NCBI GenBank assembly: GCA_001828605.1
Contig: MHZB01000030.1
Coordinates: 1-45,548 of the forward strand
Length of the DNA stretch: 45,548 bases
Direction: 5' to 3'
DNA from: Planctomycetes bacterium RIFCSPLOWO2_12_FULL_50_35
GTDB taxonomy: Bacteria; Planctomycetota; Brocadiia; Brocadiales; Bathyanammoxibiaceae
In this document: piece by piece, positions 17,185 to 25,440 of the stretch
Numbering within the stretch: the first letter of the stretch is position 1
How the letters are laid out: each line of letters begins with the position of its first letter
Position numbers and translations under genes: made by a program
The notes under the pieces: generated by a model
Databases searched by the model: none
Seen by the model: only the letters and a program-made list of their open reading frames with translations
Told to the model about the DNA's origin: nothing

Positions 17185-17760
17185 ATGAGCCAGGGTCCGA
17201 TAAAGAGTTCTGAGCAGCGAGTAGGGGTTTTTGTAGACGTACAGAATATGTTCTATTCGGCCAAGGCCTTGCACCAGTCTAAGATAGACTACTCTAAACT
17301 GCTCCAGGAAATAGTCGGGAGCAGAAATCTTATAAGGGCCATTGCATATGTGGTACAGAAGCCTGAGGTGGACCAGTCCAGCTTTACGGATGCCCTGGAG
17401 CGGCTGGGTTACGAGATAAAATCAAAAGACCTCAGACTTCGTCCCGACGGCACTGCCAAGGGCGACTGGGACATGGGTATAGCGATAGATACCATAGCCA
17501 TTGCACCCAAGCTGGATACGGTGGTGCTTGTCTCAGGCGACGGGGATTTTGTGCCCCTGGTGGAGATGCTGAAGGCCCACGGTTGCAGGGTGGAAGTCGT
17601 TTCCTTCCGCAAGAGTACCTCTGCCGATCTCATCGTCGCCGCCACAAAATACACCGCTATCGAAGAGTCTATGTTATTTAAGGAGAAAAAATTCCAGAAG
17701 GATGAAAACTCAGCAAGCCAGCCGGAAAGAGATACTAGAGAAGTGGCAGGAAGAGCTTAA
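17185..17760 (+). CDS. NYN domain (LabA/DUF88-type) PIN-like nuclease family protein
   Basis: NYN proteins share the PIN-like nuclease fold and usually act on RNA. The 191-residue protein shows the family acidic residues in order: VGVFVDVQNMFY (Asp and Asn, about 12-21), GDWDMGIAIDTI (about 92-103), and VLVSGDGDFVPLVEMLKAHGCRVEV (about 112-136). The first Met at 17185 follows AT-rich leader with weak ribosome-binding sequence. Its 3' end overlaps rnc by 59 nt in another frame. The pairing with RNase III suggests a joint role in RNA processing; this is inference from context. Confidence 0.82.
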   Translation: MSQGPIKSSEQRVGVFVDVQNMFYSAKALHQSKIDYSKLLQEIVGSRNLIRAIAYVVQKPEVDQSSFTDALERLGYEIKSKDLRLRPDGTAKGDWDMGIAIDTIAIAPKLDTVVLVSGDGDFVPLVEMLKAHGCRVEVVSFRKSTSADLIVAATKYTAIEESMLFKEKKFQKDENSASQPERDTREVAGRA

Positions 17761-18427
17761 ATATACCTTTAAGGACGTATCTCTGCTTGAGAATGCGCTC
17801 ATACATACGTCCTGTAAGCTGGAGTACAACAGCAGTAACGAGAGGATGGAGTTCCTTGGGGATGCGGTGCTGGGGGTGATAATCTCCAGCTACCTCTACA
17901 ATACCTTCCCTGAATTCAATGAGGGTGAACTTACAAGGATAAAGTCGGTTGTGGTGAGCCAGCCGATATTGGCAGAGGCCGGGAACAGATTAGGTCTTGG
18001 CAAATACATAACTGTCGGCAAAGGACTTCACAGCAAACACGGTTTCCCGAGGTCTATAATCGCCAATGTATTTGAGGCCATCGTTGCGGCGATCTATTTA
18101 GACGGCGGCATCTATGCGGCAGGCGATTTTGTACTTACACGGCTATCTGAAGAAATAGAGCTTACCTCCAGGGACGAACACGCCAGGAACTATAAGAGTC
18201 TCCTTCAGCAGTACTGCCAGAAATACCTGAATACCACTCCGCAATATAAACTGATCGGGCAGCACGGGCCGGACCACGGTAAGACCTTCGAGGTCATGGT
18301 CGTGATTAAAGACAATGCCTACGGTCAGGGCAAAGGTAAGAACAAGAAAGAGGCGGAACAGCTCGCTGCGGAGGAGACACTTAATGCCCTTACCTCTAAA
18401 AAAGACCGGGCGGCAGTGGAGTGCTAG
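17702..18427 (+). CDS. rnc: Ribonuclease III
   Basis: Cleaves double-stranded RNA in rRNA maturation and mRNA turnover. The 241-residue protein has an N-terminal RNase III domain with the signature ERMEFLGDAVLGVIIS (about 41-57) and the second acidic cluster NVFEAIVAAIYLDGG. A C-terminal dsRNA-binding domain follows (NYKSLLQQYCQKYLNTTPQYKL...GKGKNKKEAEQLAAEETL). The ATG at 17702 lies within the NYN gene, with AGAAGG immediately upstream, so coupling is likely. Its TAG stop shares the tetranucleotide CTAG with the queC stop on the other strand. Confidence 0.95.
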   Translation: MKTQQASRKEILEKWQEELKYTFKDVSLLENALIHTSCKLEYNSSNERMEFLGDAVLGVIISSYLYNTFPEFNEGELTRIKSVVVSQPILAEAGNRLGLGKYITVGKGLHSKHGFPRSIIANVFEAIVAAIYLDGGIYAAGDFVLTRLSEEIELTSRDEHARNYKSLLQQYCQKYLNTTPQYKLIGQHGPDHGKTFEVMVVIKDNAYGQGKGKNKKEAEQLAAEETLNALTSKKDRAAVEC

Positions 18428-19110
18428 GGACTGTTTGTCCGGTAGGGTATTGGGTCGGTGTATCCCGCCTCGTTAAACGCCTCGCGTCGCAGTAAGCAAC
18501 TCTGGCACCGTCCGCAGGCCCTATCTTTTTCTTGATAGCAAGACCAGCTGAGACTAAAAGGCGCTCCCAGTGACATGCCCATCCTTACTATATCGCTCTT
18601 CTTCATGTTGATTAGAGGTGTTTCCACCGTTATGTGGGTATCCGGTTTGGTGCCGGCGTCTACAAGGGCATTAAATATGTCGTAATATTCTTTCCTGCAG
18701 TCGGGATAACCGATGCGGTCATCCTCCACTGCGCCGATAAATACCTTCTCCGCCCCTATAACCTCCGCCCACGAGACGGCTGCCATAAGCAGGTGTGTGT
18801 TCCTGAAGGGCACGTATGTGGATGGTACCTTGTTCGCGGTTGCAGTAGATGTTGGAACAGCAATCCTTGTGTCTGTGAGACTTGAGCCGCCAATGGCGCC
18901 GAGATAGGCCATGTCTATGATTAATCTCTTTTCCTTCGGTACTCCATAGTAGGATGCTATGTCGTTAAATGCCCTCAGCTCCCGCGCCTCCGTCCTCTGC
19001 TTATAATTTACGTGGAGACAGGCCAGCTCGAAGGACTCATTGGCTATGGCTGCGGTAACGCAGCTATCCATCCCTCCGCTTAGGAGTACTACTGCCAGAC
19101 CCGCTTTCAT
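18424..19110 (-). CDS. queC: 7-cyano-7-deazaguanine synthase
   Basis: ATP-dependent conversion of 7-carboxy-7-deazaguanine to preQ0 in queuosine synthesis. The 228-residue protein has the PP-loop VVLLSGGMDSCVTAA (8-22) and the C-terminal zinc-binding cysteine set SCYQEKDRACGRCQSCLLR. Its start lies 47 nt inside queE, so translation is coupled and the enzymes catalyse consecutive steps. queD and queF are not in the window; the FolE product at the left edge is the pathway's starting compound. Confidence 0.95.
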   Translation of the reverse strand: MKAGLAVVLLSGGMDSCVTAAIANESFELACLHVNYKQRTEARELRAFNDIASYYGVPKEKRLIIDMAYLGAIGGSSLTDTRIAVPTSTATANKVPSTYVPFRNTHLLMAAVSWAEVIGAEKVFIGAVEDDRIGYPDCRKEYYDIFNALVDAGTKPDTHITVETPLINMKKSDIVRMGMSLGAPFSLSWSCYQEKDRACGRCQSCLLRREAFNEAGYTDPIPYRTNSP

Positions 19111-19771
19111 ATCTACACGTGCTCCTTAGGATTATACCTTCCGGCGTGTCGGGGGGCCAGATGTATCGGTGGATCTGTAATTGAAGGCGTACATCAATCC
19201 CGTCTTCCAGTATCCAGGAGGCCACCCGTTTGAGGTCTAATTTGTTGAAGGCTACACCGATAAGTACCTTTACCTTTTTCGTAAGCCGGTATTTTCCTAT
19301 GACATCTTTTGCCCACTCGTAATCCCTTCTAGAACTTAACACAAACTTTACTTCATCGTTGGGTCTCAATCTTTCAACGTTTTTCCAGTCGGTCTTATCG
19401 GCCATACCGCTGTCGGGGCATTTCAGGTCCATGATCCTTATGGTCCCCTCGGGCAGTGCATTTATATCCAGCGTGCCATTCGTTTCGACCAGCACGCGGC
19501 AGCCGCGTTTTATTAGTAGTGAGACCAGTTCGCCGGTCTCCCCTTGAAGGAGCGGTTCGCCTCCGGTGATTTCTATTAAACTGCCCCCAAGGAGTTCGAT
19601 ATCGGAAAGTATTTCCTCAATGCGCATCTCTACGCCATTTTCGTAGGCGTAGACCGTGTCACAGTAATTGCACCTCAAATTGCACCCTGTCAGCCTTATA
19701 AATATACAAGGCAGCCCGGCGTAGGTGGATTCGCCTTGGATGCTCTTAAATATTTCGTTGACCTTCAGCAT
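19064..19771 (-). CDS. queE: 7-carboxy-7-deazaguanine synthase (radical SAM)
   Basis: Radical-SAM ring contraction of 6-carboxy-tetrahydropterin to 7-carboxy-7-deazaguanine. The 235-residue protein has the N-terminal FKSIQGESTYAGLPCIFIRLTGCNLRCNYCD. This contains the family's GES substrate segment and the cluster motif CxxxCxxC (CNLRCNYC, residues 31-38). ITGGEPLLQ follows near residue 65. It is the first gene of a queE-queC operon with a 47-nt overlap. The leader upstream has a plausible promoter. Confidence 0.94.
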   Translation of the reverse strand: MLKVNEIFKSIQGESTYAGLPCIFIRLTGCNLRCNYCDTVYAYENGVEMRIEEILSDIELLGGSLIEITGGEPLLQGETGELVSLLIKRGCRVLVETNGTLDINALPEGTIRIMDLKCPDSGMADKTDWKNVERLRPNDEVKFVLSSRRDYEWAKDVIGKYRLTKKVKVLIGVAFNKLDLKRVASWILEDGIDVRLQLQIHRYIWPPDTPEGIILRSTCRYESGSGSSTPKRRDG

Positions 19772-19823
19772 GAAAGAGACCTATCCCCTTTAGACTGCGT
19801 TATTTCAGTAGGGTCAACAGAAA

Positions 19824-19853
19824 ATTATAAATCAGCCCGTGCCTGCTTGGCAA
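19824..19853 (-). promoter_or_regulatory. possible promoter for queE-queC
   Basis: Minus strand TTGCCA (19853-19848), an 18-bp spacer and TATAAT (19829-19824), about 55 bp before the queE ATG. The perfect -10 is the main support; the -35 is weak. A short AAGGGC/GCCCTT hairpin nearby (about 19855-19872) could be a weak terminator or part of a leader. Confidence 0.42.
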
Positions 19854-19917
19854 GGGCTTTTGGCCCTTTTCATAACGTCTTTTAGGTATAAAACTTAGAT
19901 GTGTCTAAATTATGCTA

Positions 19918-19946
19918 TTGACAAGCAATTTAGTTTGTTGTAGGAT
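19918..19946 (+). promoter_or_regulatory. sigma70-type promoter for the coiled-coil / MamK-like locus
   Basis: TTGACA (19918-19923), a 17-bp spacer and TAGGAT (19941-19946). The predicted start of transcription near 19953 gives a leader of about 80 bases before the ATG at 20035. The 263-bp gap between queE and this locus holds no other gene. Confidence 0.5.
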
Positions 19947-20034
19947 TTTGCGACGGACAGAATATACGAAGATGTTTTTTAGAGTAGAACCATCGATTAA
20001 GCAAAGGCTCTAGAAAAGACCTATTATATCGCTA

Positions 20035-20787
20035 ATGTATCCAGAGAATTATAGTTCCTCTCCAAAGAGTAGAACACTCGATGTCGCGGCTGCAATAAAT
20101 CAGGTAGCCTCGTTCATACCCCTTAAGGTTTTCCGCAAGCAGGGTCTATCCGAAGTTATGGTAGTTAGCGAGAAGACCCTCGGTGAGCTTATAGAGCAGA
20201 CCGTGGGTACCGAGGTTAAAAAGAGGTTCGAGGACCTTTCTAGGGAGAGGGATGAGCTCAGGATGCAGTCGGAGAGCCTCTCCAGACGATTGGATGAGCT
20301 TAAAGAGGGCTCTGGGGATGTTTCCGGTGAGAAGAAAGAATTAGAAAAGAATTATAAAACGCTTGAGGAAGAGGTAGTTCGTCTCCGTCGCAAGTTGGAC
20401 GCAGAAAAGATGGTGTTCAAAGGCGTTGCAGGCGCGCAGACGTCTGTAACCCCGGAAGAATACGAACAGAAAGTAAAACAGGTTGTAGAGAATATACTTG
20501 AAGGGGCGAGGGGGACGATGCCTATAGATTTGTTTGACAAGCTCCAAGAGGGCCTCTCGCAGCAATTTATTGAGAAATTTCCACATACCACTTACCCCCT
20601 TAATGTTGCAAGTCCGAGCGTAAAAACGTTTGCTAGCCGTCCACAGCCTGCCGCATCCGCATCGGGTGCCGGGCCTGCAAAGGTAGCTGGGCCCGTAAAG
20701 GTAGGAAGCTTATTCCATAAGCTGGTAGAAAATAACGTAAAGTGGCGCGAGAAGCAGAAGGCCCAGGAACAAGAAGAACAGAAATAA
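20035..20787 (+). CDS. Coiled-coil protein of unknown function, partner gene of MamK-like actin
   Basis: I do not recognise a family. The 250-residue protein has no signal or membrane segment. Residues 15-55 look globular (TLDVAAAINQVASFIPLKVFRKQGLSEVMVV). About 60-135 is a strongly charged heptad-rich coiled coil (KRFEDLSRERDELRMQSESLSRR..., LEEEVVRLRRKLDAEK). A mixed helical part (145-195), a Pro/Ala/Ser-rich linker (205-225) and a short conserved-looking tail (VGSLFHKLVENNVKWREKQ) follow. The actin homologue starts 48 bp downstream in the same direction. A filament-binding, nucleating or anchoring role is a guess from that context. Confidence 0.6.
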   Translation: MYPENYSSSPKSRTLDVAAAINQVASFIPLKVFRKQGLSEVMVVSEKTLGELIEQTVGTEVKKRFEDLSRERDELRMQSESLSRRLDELKEGSGDVSGEKKELEKNYKTLEEEVVRLRRKLDAEKMVFKGVAGAQTSVTPEEYEQKVKQVVENILEGARGTMPIDLFDKLQEGLSQQFIEKFPHTTYPLNVASPSVKTFASRPQPAASASGAGPAKVAGPVKVGSLFHKLVENNVKWREKQKAQEQEEQK

Positions 20788-20835
20788 AAGAGTTTTTATA
20801 ATTAAACATTTTTTACTTCCCTGGAGGAAGGCTAT

Positions 20836-21900
20836 ATGATGGCAGAGGCTGAGGGACGCAGAGACCCTAACATTATGTACGTAGGTGTGGACCTGGGTAC
20901 CTACAGGACATCCATAACGGCAAGCAATGGTCTTAGGAAGACGGTGATAAGCGTAGTGGGATGGCCGAAGGATGATATCTCTAGAAAATTGTTGGGTAAG
21001 GATATGGTATTTGGCCATGAGGCGTTAAGGCACCGTCTGGCGCTGAACCTCGTAAGACCCCTTGAGAAGGGGGTAATAAAATATTCCGATGACTCAATGC
21101 CGGTAAGCAACGAGGAGCTTCAAATATACAAAGGGGCTGCGAAAGAGATGGTTAAACATGCGATATCGCTGGCGCAACCCCAAAATGGACAGACGGTGTA
21201 CGCCGTTATTGGAGCGCCTGCCCAGGCAAGCGTAATAAACAAACAGTCGATAATCGAGGCCGCAGTGGAGTCCGTTGATTCGGTTATCGTGGTCTCCGAA
21301 CCGTTTTCCGTGGCTTATGGGCTGGATATGCTGGACGACGCCTTGATTATTGACATCGGTGCCGGTACGGTTGACTTGTGCAGGATGCACGGCGCATTAC
21401 CCGAAGAAGGGGATCAGATAACCCTTACCACCGCCGGGGATTACGTTGACGAACTCTTGCTGAAGCTGGTGAAGGAAAATCATCCCGACGCGCAGATTAC
21501 CATCAACATGGCCAGGGATATAAAGGAAAAGAACGGCTTTGTCTCGGATACCAACGACAGGGTAGTTGTCAGAATACCCGTGGAAGGCAGGCCCAGGGTG
21601 ATTGACATAACGGAAGAATGCAAGCAGGCATGCAAGGCGATAGTCCCGCCCATAATTGAGGCCGTGGGGAATCTTATAGCCACCTACGATCCTGAGTTCC
21701 AGGCCTGCATCCGAAACAATATAGTCCTGGCGGGCGGCATGAGCCAGCTAAAGGGTCTTGACAAGCTCCTGGAAGAGGGCCTCGAGGAGTTTGGCGGGGG
21801 AAAGGTCAACAGGGTAGACGAACCCGTTTACGCCGGTGCTGACGGAGCCCTTAAGCTGGCCTACGATATGCCTGACGCACTCTGGAAGGAGCTGCAGTAG
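20836..21900 (+). CDS. MamK-like bacterial actin
   Basis: MamK forms ATP-dependent filaments that position magnetosomes; MamK-like actins also occur in bacteria with no magnetosomes. The 354-residue protein reads like MamK along its length: phosphate 1 loop VGVDLGTYRTS (about 16-26), VVGWPKD and KLLGKDMVFGHEA, then VYAVIGAPAQAS, VVSEPFSVAYGL, phosphate 2 loop LIIDIGAGTVDLC, and the adenosine loop VLAGGMSQLKGLD. The start is the first ATG after ggagga with good spacing; a second ATG follows at once. No other mam gene is near, so a magnetosome role is not supported. Filament formation and cell-structure functions are inference from the family. Confidence 0.85.
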   Translation: MMAEAEGRRDPNIMYVGVDLGTYRTSITASNGLRKTVISVVGWPKDDISRKLLGKDMVFGHEALRHRLALNLVRPLEKGVIKYSDDSMPVSNEELQIYKGAAKEMVKHAISLAQPQNGQTVYAVIGAPAQASVINKQSIIEAAVESVDSVIVVSEPFSVAYGLDMLDDALIIDIGAGTVDLCRMHGALPEEGDQITLTTAGDYVDELLLKLVKENHPDAQITINMARDIKEKNGFVSDTNDRVVVRIPVEGRPRVIDITEECKQACKAIVPPIIEAVGNLIATYDPEFQACIRNNIVLAGGMSQLKGLDKLLEEGLEEFGGGKVNRVDEPVYAGADGALKLAYDMPDALWKELQ

Positions 21901-22080
21901 ATTCACCAGGCAGCTGCCGGGGTTTAAAAATCTTCCTGCCGTGAAAAACTTCCCGCATTTTCGAATCCTTCCGTATCTGTTCAAGGTTCTACGGCGGCGA
22001 CTCTCCGTTGCCGGTGTGCCGTTTATCTGAGTAATAGCTCTTTTCATGCAGGTAGGTTTTTTATTATAATGTTTAAAATA

Positions 22081-22258
22081 GACCTCTGCAAAATCTTGTG
22101 AGGCTGTCGTTCTGAGGGAGCAAAGCGACCGAAGAATCTCCGATGTAGCGTTGGAGCTTGCTCCGACTCTCGACGTGGCAGCCCGCCTAAGGCGGGCGAC
22201 GCTGTACGCTTTGCTCAGAATGAACAACATTACGCTTAGGAGACTTTTTCAGAGACCT
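22081..22258. repeat. MITE-like intergenic element with inverted ends
   Basis: The 419-bp gap after the MamK-like gene contains this element. The left arm GACCTCTGCAAAATCT (22081-22096) is mirrored imperfectly by AGACTTTTTCAGAGACC (22241-22257). The interior reads 'gttctgagggagcaaagcgaccgaagaatct...gtagcgttggagcttgctcc...gcccgcctaaggcgggcgac...gctcagaatga', with two clear hairpins. The stretch 21901-22080 holds no recognisable gene. Confidence 0.75.
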
Positions 22259-22319
22259 CAGTAATTGATAATGGTACGATAACCTGTCGAAAGTTTAGCT
22301 TACTTAAGGGGTTTTGACT

Positions 22320-22592
22320 ATGATGAAGTGGCAAAAACCGGTTCGCAAGTGTCATGATTGCAAGCTTAACCTCGGTGACCGCTGTGCCGTGTTTGAAAGT
22401 CCGAGAGACAAATGGCATCATGGTAGATGTTCCGGGTACAACAACCCTGAGTTAATAAAGAAATACGAGGAAGAAAAGGCAAAACATCCGCCGAAAGAAC
22501 CAAAAGAAAAAAGGAAGAAAGTGGCAAAGGAAAAAAATACAACAGAACATCATCAGAGGAAGGCAACTACCGTCAATCCGACATCTCACTAG
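22320..22592 (+). CDS. Small Cys/His protein with basic tail, unknown function
   Basis: I cannot name a characterised family. From the ATG at 22320 it has 90 residues. The N-terminal half holds a compact metal-site-like pattern, [16 protein letters not shown]...WHHGRCSGY: CxxC, then Cys, HH and Cys. The C-terminal half is lysine-rich ([21 protein letters not shown]) and probably disordered, as in small nucleic-acid-binding or ribosome-associated proteins. The ORF track begins at a TTG two codons earlier; ATG after 'aagggg' is preferred. Its TAG stop shares CTAG with the thrC stop on the opposite strand. Confidence 0.7.
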   Translation: MMKWQKPVRKCHDCKLNLGDRCAVFESPRDKWHHGRCSGYNNPELIKKYEEEKAKHPPKEPKEKRKKVAKEKNTTEHHQRKATTVNPTSH

Positions 22593-23965
22593 GGAAGGTC
22601 TTTGTTCTTAGAAGGCTGCAGGTCGTAGCAGCCCCTCTCTATTGCCTTGAAAATGGACGTCTTGATTGTTTCGTAATCGGCGACTACCTCTACCGGACGG
22701 TTTGCATACCTGGACTCTACACCGTCCAGCGTACCCATGTGATACCCTACCTTAAACTCCGGAAACTTCAGCCCGTGCGCCGTGGATATGACGACAATTT
22801 TTTCGTGAGGTTTTATGGTCCCCGCTTTTACCAGCTTTATCAAGGCCGCAAGGGCCACGCCCGTATGGGGGCAATTAAACAGCCCGCTGCGGTCGGCGCG
22901 TGCGGCTGCGTTGGCCAGCTCATCTTCCGTCGCCTGTTCAACCACGCCGTTGAAGGTCTTCAGAATCCTTATGGCCCTGTGAATGCTGACGGGATCTCCA
23001 ATCTGAATGGCGCTGGCAAGGGTTTTTTGTGCCTTGACCGGTTCATATTCCTTGAAACCCTTCAAGTAACTGCGGTAGAGGGGATTGGCCCTTTGGGCCT
23101 GGGCGCATACCAGTCTGGGGAATCTGTTTACGATACCGAGCTCTTTCATCATGAGAAACCCCAGGCCTATAGCCGTTATATTTCCAAGATTTCCGCCAGG
23201 CACAACCACTACGTCGGGCACCTCCCAGTCAAACTGCTGAGTTATTTCCATGCTTATTGTCTTTTGGCCCTCTATGCGCAGGGAGTTCATGGAGTTGGCT
23301 AGATATATGTTATTCTTTGCGCATACCTCTTGGACCAGCTTCATGCACCCGTCGAAGTCCGTGTCTATAGACAGCGTCAAGGCATTATTGGCAAGGGGCT
23401 GCACAAGCTGGGATGTCGAGACCTTGTTCTTTGGCAGGAAGACTATTGCCGGTATGCCAGATGCCGCACAGTAGGCTGCAAGCGCAGCAGAGGTGTCACC
23501 CGTTGAGGCGCAGGCCACACCGAGTATACCCTTGCCTTCCGATATCATCTGTTTGACCACGGACACCAACACCGTCATACCAAGGTCCTTAAAGGACCCT
23601 GTGTGGGCGTTTCCACACTGCTTTATCCACAGGTCTTTCAGCCCTATCTCCTCACCGAATCGCTTCGCCCAGAATAGGTTGCTTCCTCCCTCATATAGTG
23701 AAACGATGTTCTCGTTCCTTACGTTCGGACACACCAGTTCCTTTTTACCCCAGACGCCGCTGCCGTAGGGCCACTCGGTTCTCATGTAGCGCTTGTCGAA
23801 AAGTTCAGTCCAAAAGGCAGGCTTCTTCTTCCTTAATTCGTCCATGTCGTGCCTGACTTCCAGAAGCCCGCCACATTTCCGGCAGCTGTAAATTATCTGG
23901 TTAAGTTCGTATCTTTCGTCACATCCGCTTGTGCACTGGAACCATGCCTTATAGTCGGCTGCCAT
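22589..23965 (-). CDS. thrC: Threonine synthase
   Basis: PLP enzyme that makes threonine from O-phosphohomoserine. The 458-residue protein has an N-terminal rubredoxin-like segment with CTSGCDERY...YSCRKCGG (about 10-38), as in one branch of threonine synthases. The PLP lysine is in [10 protein letters not shown] (about residue 126), with the cofactor-holding [17 protein letters not shown] and [10 protein letters not shown]. It is monocistronic on the minus strand with a strong promoter upstream. Cysteate synthase is a close relative, but the motifs fit ThrC. Confidence 0.92.
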   Translation of the reverse strand: MAADYKAWFQCTSGCDERYELNQIIYSCRKCGGLLEVRHDMDELRKKKPAFWTELFDKRYMRTEWPYGSGVWGKKELVCPNVRNENIVSLYEGGSNLFWAKRFGEEIGLKDLWIKQCGNAHTGSFKDLGMTVLVSVVKQMISEGKGILGVACASTGDTSAALAAYCAASGIPAIVFLPKNKVSTSQLVQPLANNALTLSIDTDFDGCMKLVQEVCAKNNIYLANSMNSLRIEGQKTISMEITQQFDWEVPDVVVVPGGNLGNITAIGLGFLMMKELGIVNRFPRLVCAQAQRANPLYRSYLKGFKEYEPVKAQKTLASAIQIGDPVSIHRAIRILKTFNGVVEQATEDELANAAARADRSGLFNCPHTGVALAALIKLVKAGTIKPHEKIVVISTAHGLKFPEFKVGYHMGTLDGVESRYANRPVEVVADYETIKTSIFKAIERGCYDLQPSKNKDLP

Positions 23966-24014
23966 AAAAAATGAATCCTCTCCTCTTTAATAACGAATAA
24001 AATGGGGTTCGAGA

Positions 24015-24043
24015 ATTATAGAGTCAATACGACGCGCTTTCAA
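24015..24043 (-). promoter_or_regulatory. sigma70-type promoter for thrC
   Basis: Minus strand TTGAAA (24043-24038), a 17-bp spacer and a perfect TATAAT (24020-24015), about 50 bp before the thrC ATG, which is itself preceded by gaggagagg. Confidence 0.62.
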
Positions 24044-24102
24044 GGGGATAAAAGCGGTGCAAAATAAATTGAAAAGAAATTAAAAATTTCTCTCCTTCCA
24101 TC

Positions 24103-24130
24103 TTGACAGGTATTGCTTGAGCGTTATAAT
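24103..24130 (+). promoter_or_regulatory. consensus sigma70 promoter reading toward small ORF and nth
   Basis: TTGACA (24103-24108), a 16-bp spacer and TATAAT (24125-24130). Both boxes match consensus exactly, the best promoter in the window. It lies in the 525-bp gap between thrC and nth, and the first ORF downstream is the 58-codon one at 24228. Confidence 0.65.
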
Positions 24131-24227
24131 TTTTTACAAGTTTTGCCTTATTACCTGAGGTGAGTGGCACCTGGTCGGTTACCATACTGCCTTTTATGGA
24201 TGATGATCGACTTACTAAGGTAAAAAA

Positions 24228-24404
24228 ATGCTGGTAAAAACCAACGGGATAGAATGGCACAGGAAGTTGGAGCGCCTGGCACTCATAAAGGAACGATATA
24301 AAAAACTGGTCCTGGAGCCGAGGAAAGAGATTGAATTTGAACTGGCAAAGGACCTGGAGGAGGAAAATGTGAGTGACCTTAGCGTGTCTAACTTTTCTCC
24401 GGTC
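24228..24404 (+). CDS. 58-residue charged small protein, unknown
   Basis: Too short for the ORF track. ATG at 24228 after 'aagg' with a 7-base spacer, stop TGA at 24402. The translation begins MLVKTNGIEWHRKLERLA and is one long, strongly charged helix-forming stretch (KLERLALIKERYKKLVLEPRKEIEFELAKDLEEEN) ending in a polar tail. It sits 100 bp downstream of a perfect-consensus promoter, which is the main reason to take it seriously. It could also be a fragment of a longer decayed gene, since a 13-codon ATG ORF overlaps its start in another frame. Confidence 0.4.
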
Positions 24405-24490
24405 TGAAGAATAACGAAAATCTTCTTTCGGAAACTCCCACCCCAAAACAACAGTAGTGGTGTAACTCCAGTTAGAATTACTCAAACCCC

Positions 24491-25150
24491 ATGTCTAAAA
24501 CAGATTGTGATCTCCAGAAGGTAATTACTACCATAAAACGAGTAAACCGCGCCTTTAAGGAGCCTACGGTAACCACGGTCGCGAGGGGCCGGGACCCTTT
24601 TAAAGTCCTTATTTCCTGCCTATTGAGCCTGCGGACCAAGGACAACGTTACGTCCGCTGCCAGTGAGCGGTTGTTCCGGTTGGCGGACACCCCCGATGCC
24701 ATGCTGAAATTGGAGACCTTGGATATACAGGGGGCGATATATCCGGTTGGTTTTTATAGGATAAAGTCTGCAAGGATAAAGGAGATATGCAGGGCCCTGA
24801 TTGAAGAATACGGCAGAAACGTCCCTGACGACATAGATACCCTTCTAAAACTCCCGGGCGTAGGGCGGAAGACGGCAAATCTGGTGGTAACGCTTGGGTA
24901 CGGCAAGCCGGGTATCTGTGTGGACACCCACGTGCACAGAATCACCAACCGCTGGGGATACGTAAGGACCAAGACACCCATTGAGACTGAATTTGCGCTG
25001 AGAAAGATACTCCCCAAAAAATACTGGCTGATTATAAACGACGTTTTAGTAACCTACGGGCAGAATATCTGCACCCCTGTCCTGCCAAAATGCAGCATTT
25101 GCAAGGTCTACTGGTACTGCAAAAGAGTGGGTGTGAAAAAACACCGCTGA
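24491..25150 (+). CDS. nth: Endonuclease III
   Basis: DNA glycosylase/AP lyase that removes oxidised pyrimidines. The 219-residue protein has the helix-hairpin-helix LPGVGRKTANLVV with the catalytic lysine (about 118-130) and the catalytic aspartate in VDTHVHRITNRW (about 141). The C-terminal cluster loop has exact spacing C-x6-C-x2-C-x5-C (CTPVLPKCSICKVYWYC), so a 4Fe-4S cluster is expected. It is likely served by the promoter at 24103 or a nearer one. A repeat-filled gap follows. Confidence 0.95.
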   Translation: MSKTDCDLQKVITTIKRVNRAFKEPTVTTVARGRDPFKVLISCLLSLRTKDNVTSAASERLFRLADTPDAMLKLETLDIQGAIYPVGFYRIKSARIKEICRALIEEYGRNVPDDIDTLLKLPGVGRKTANLVVTLGYGKPGICVDTHVHRITNRWGYVRTKTPIETEFALRKILPKKYWLIINDVLVTYGQNICTPVLPKCSICKVYWYCKRVGVKKHR

Positions 25151-25302
25151 GAGGCTGGTCTCGGCCGATAACTCGCAGAAGTCTCCCTGATGTCCCCCCT
25201 GGTGCTTATTAGGCGGCAACAGCGCGTTTTGGTCATCCCGTCCCCGTAGAAGAGTCGCTTTTCGGTTGATATTAGATTCAATTTGGATAACATGTAAAAT
25301 AA

Positions 25303-25400
25303 AGTAGCGTGCGAGCAGGCTCGCACGTAATCGTGGTGACAGGCTGCCGCGCTGCACGCCTTGCTTAGAATGACATTGTCTCACTGTGAGGCTTTTGCGG
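25303..25400. repeat. intergenic 'tagcgtgcgag' module copy
   Basis: Module 'gtagcgtgcgagcaggctcgcacg...cagaatgac'-type in the 290-bp nth-thioredoxin gap. Hairpin gcgtgcgagcaggctcgcac is followed by a second 'ggcagc'-type segment and 'ttagaatgacattg'. The right side (gtctcactgtgaggcttttgcggag) may be a decayed terminal arm. The rest of the gap shows no gene. Confidence 0.7.
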
Positions 25401-25440
25401 AGGGCTCGTCTTTCTTAAGTGACGTAGAGGAGATTGTAAA

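Noticed and set aside
19855-19872. AAGGGC/GCCCTT hairpin with short T run as a terminator
   Set aside because: No rightward gene lies before it, and the reverse orientation lacks a T tract.
20836-21900. Magnetosome gene island
   Set aside because: Only the actin is MamK-like; no other mam gene is found on either side.
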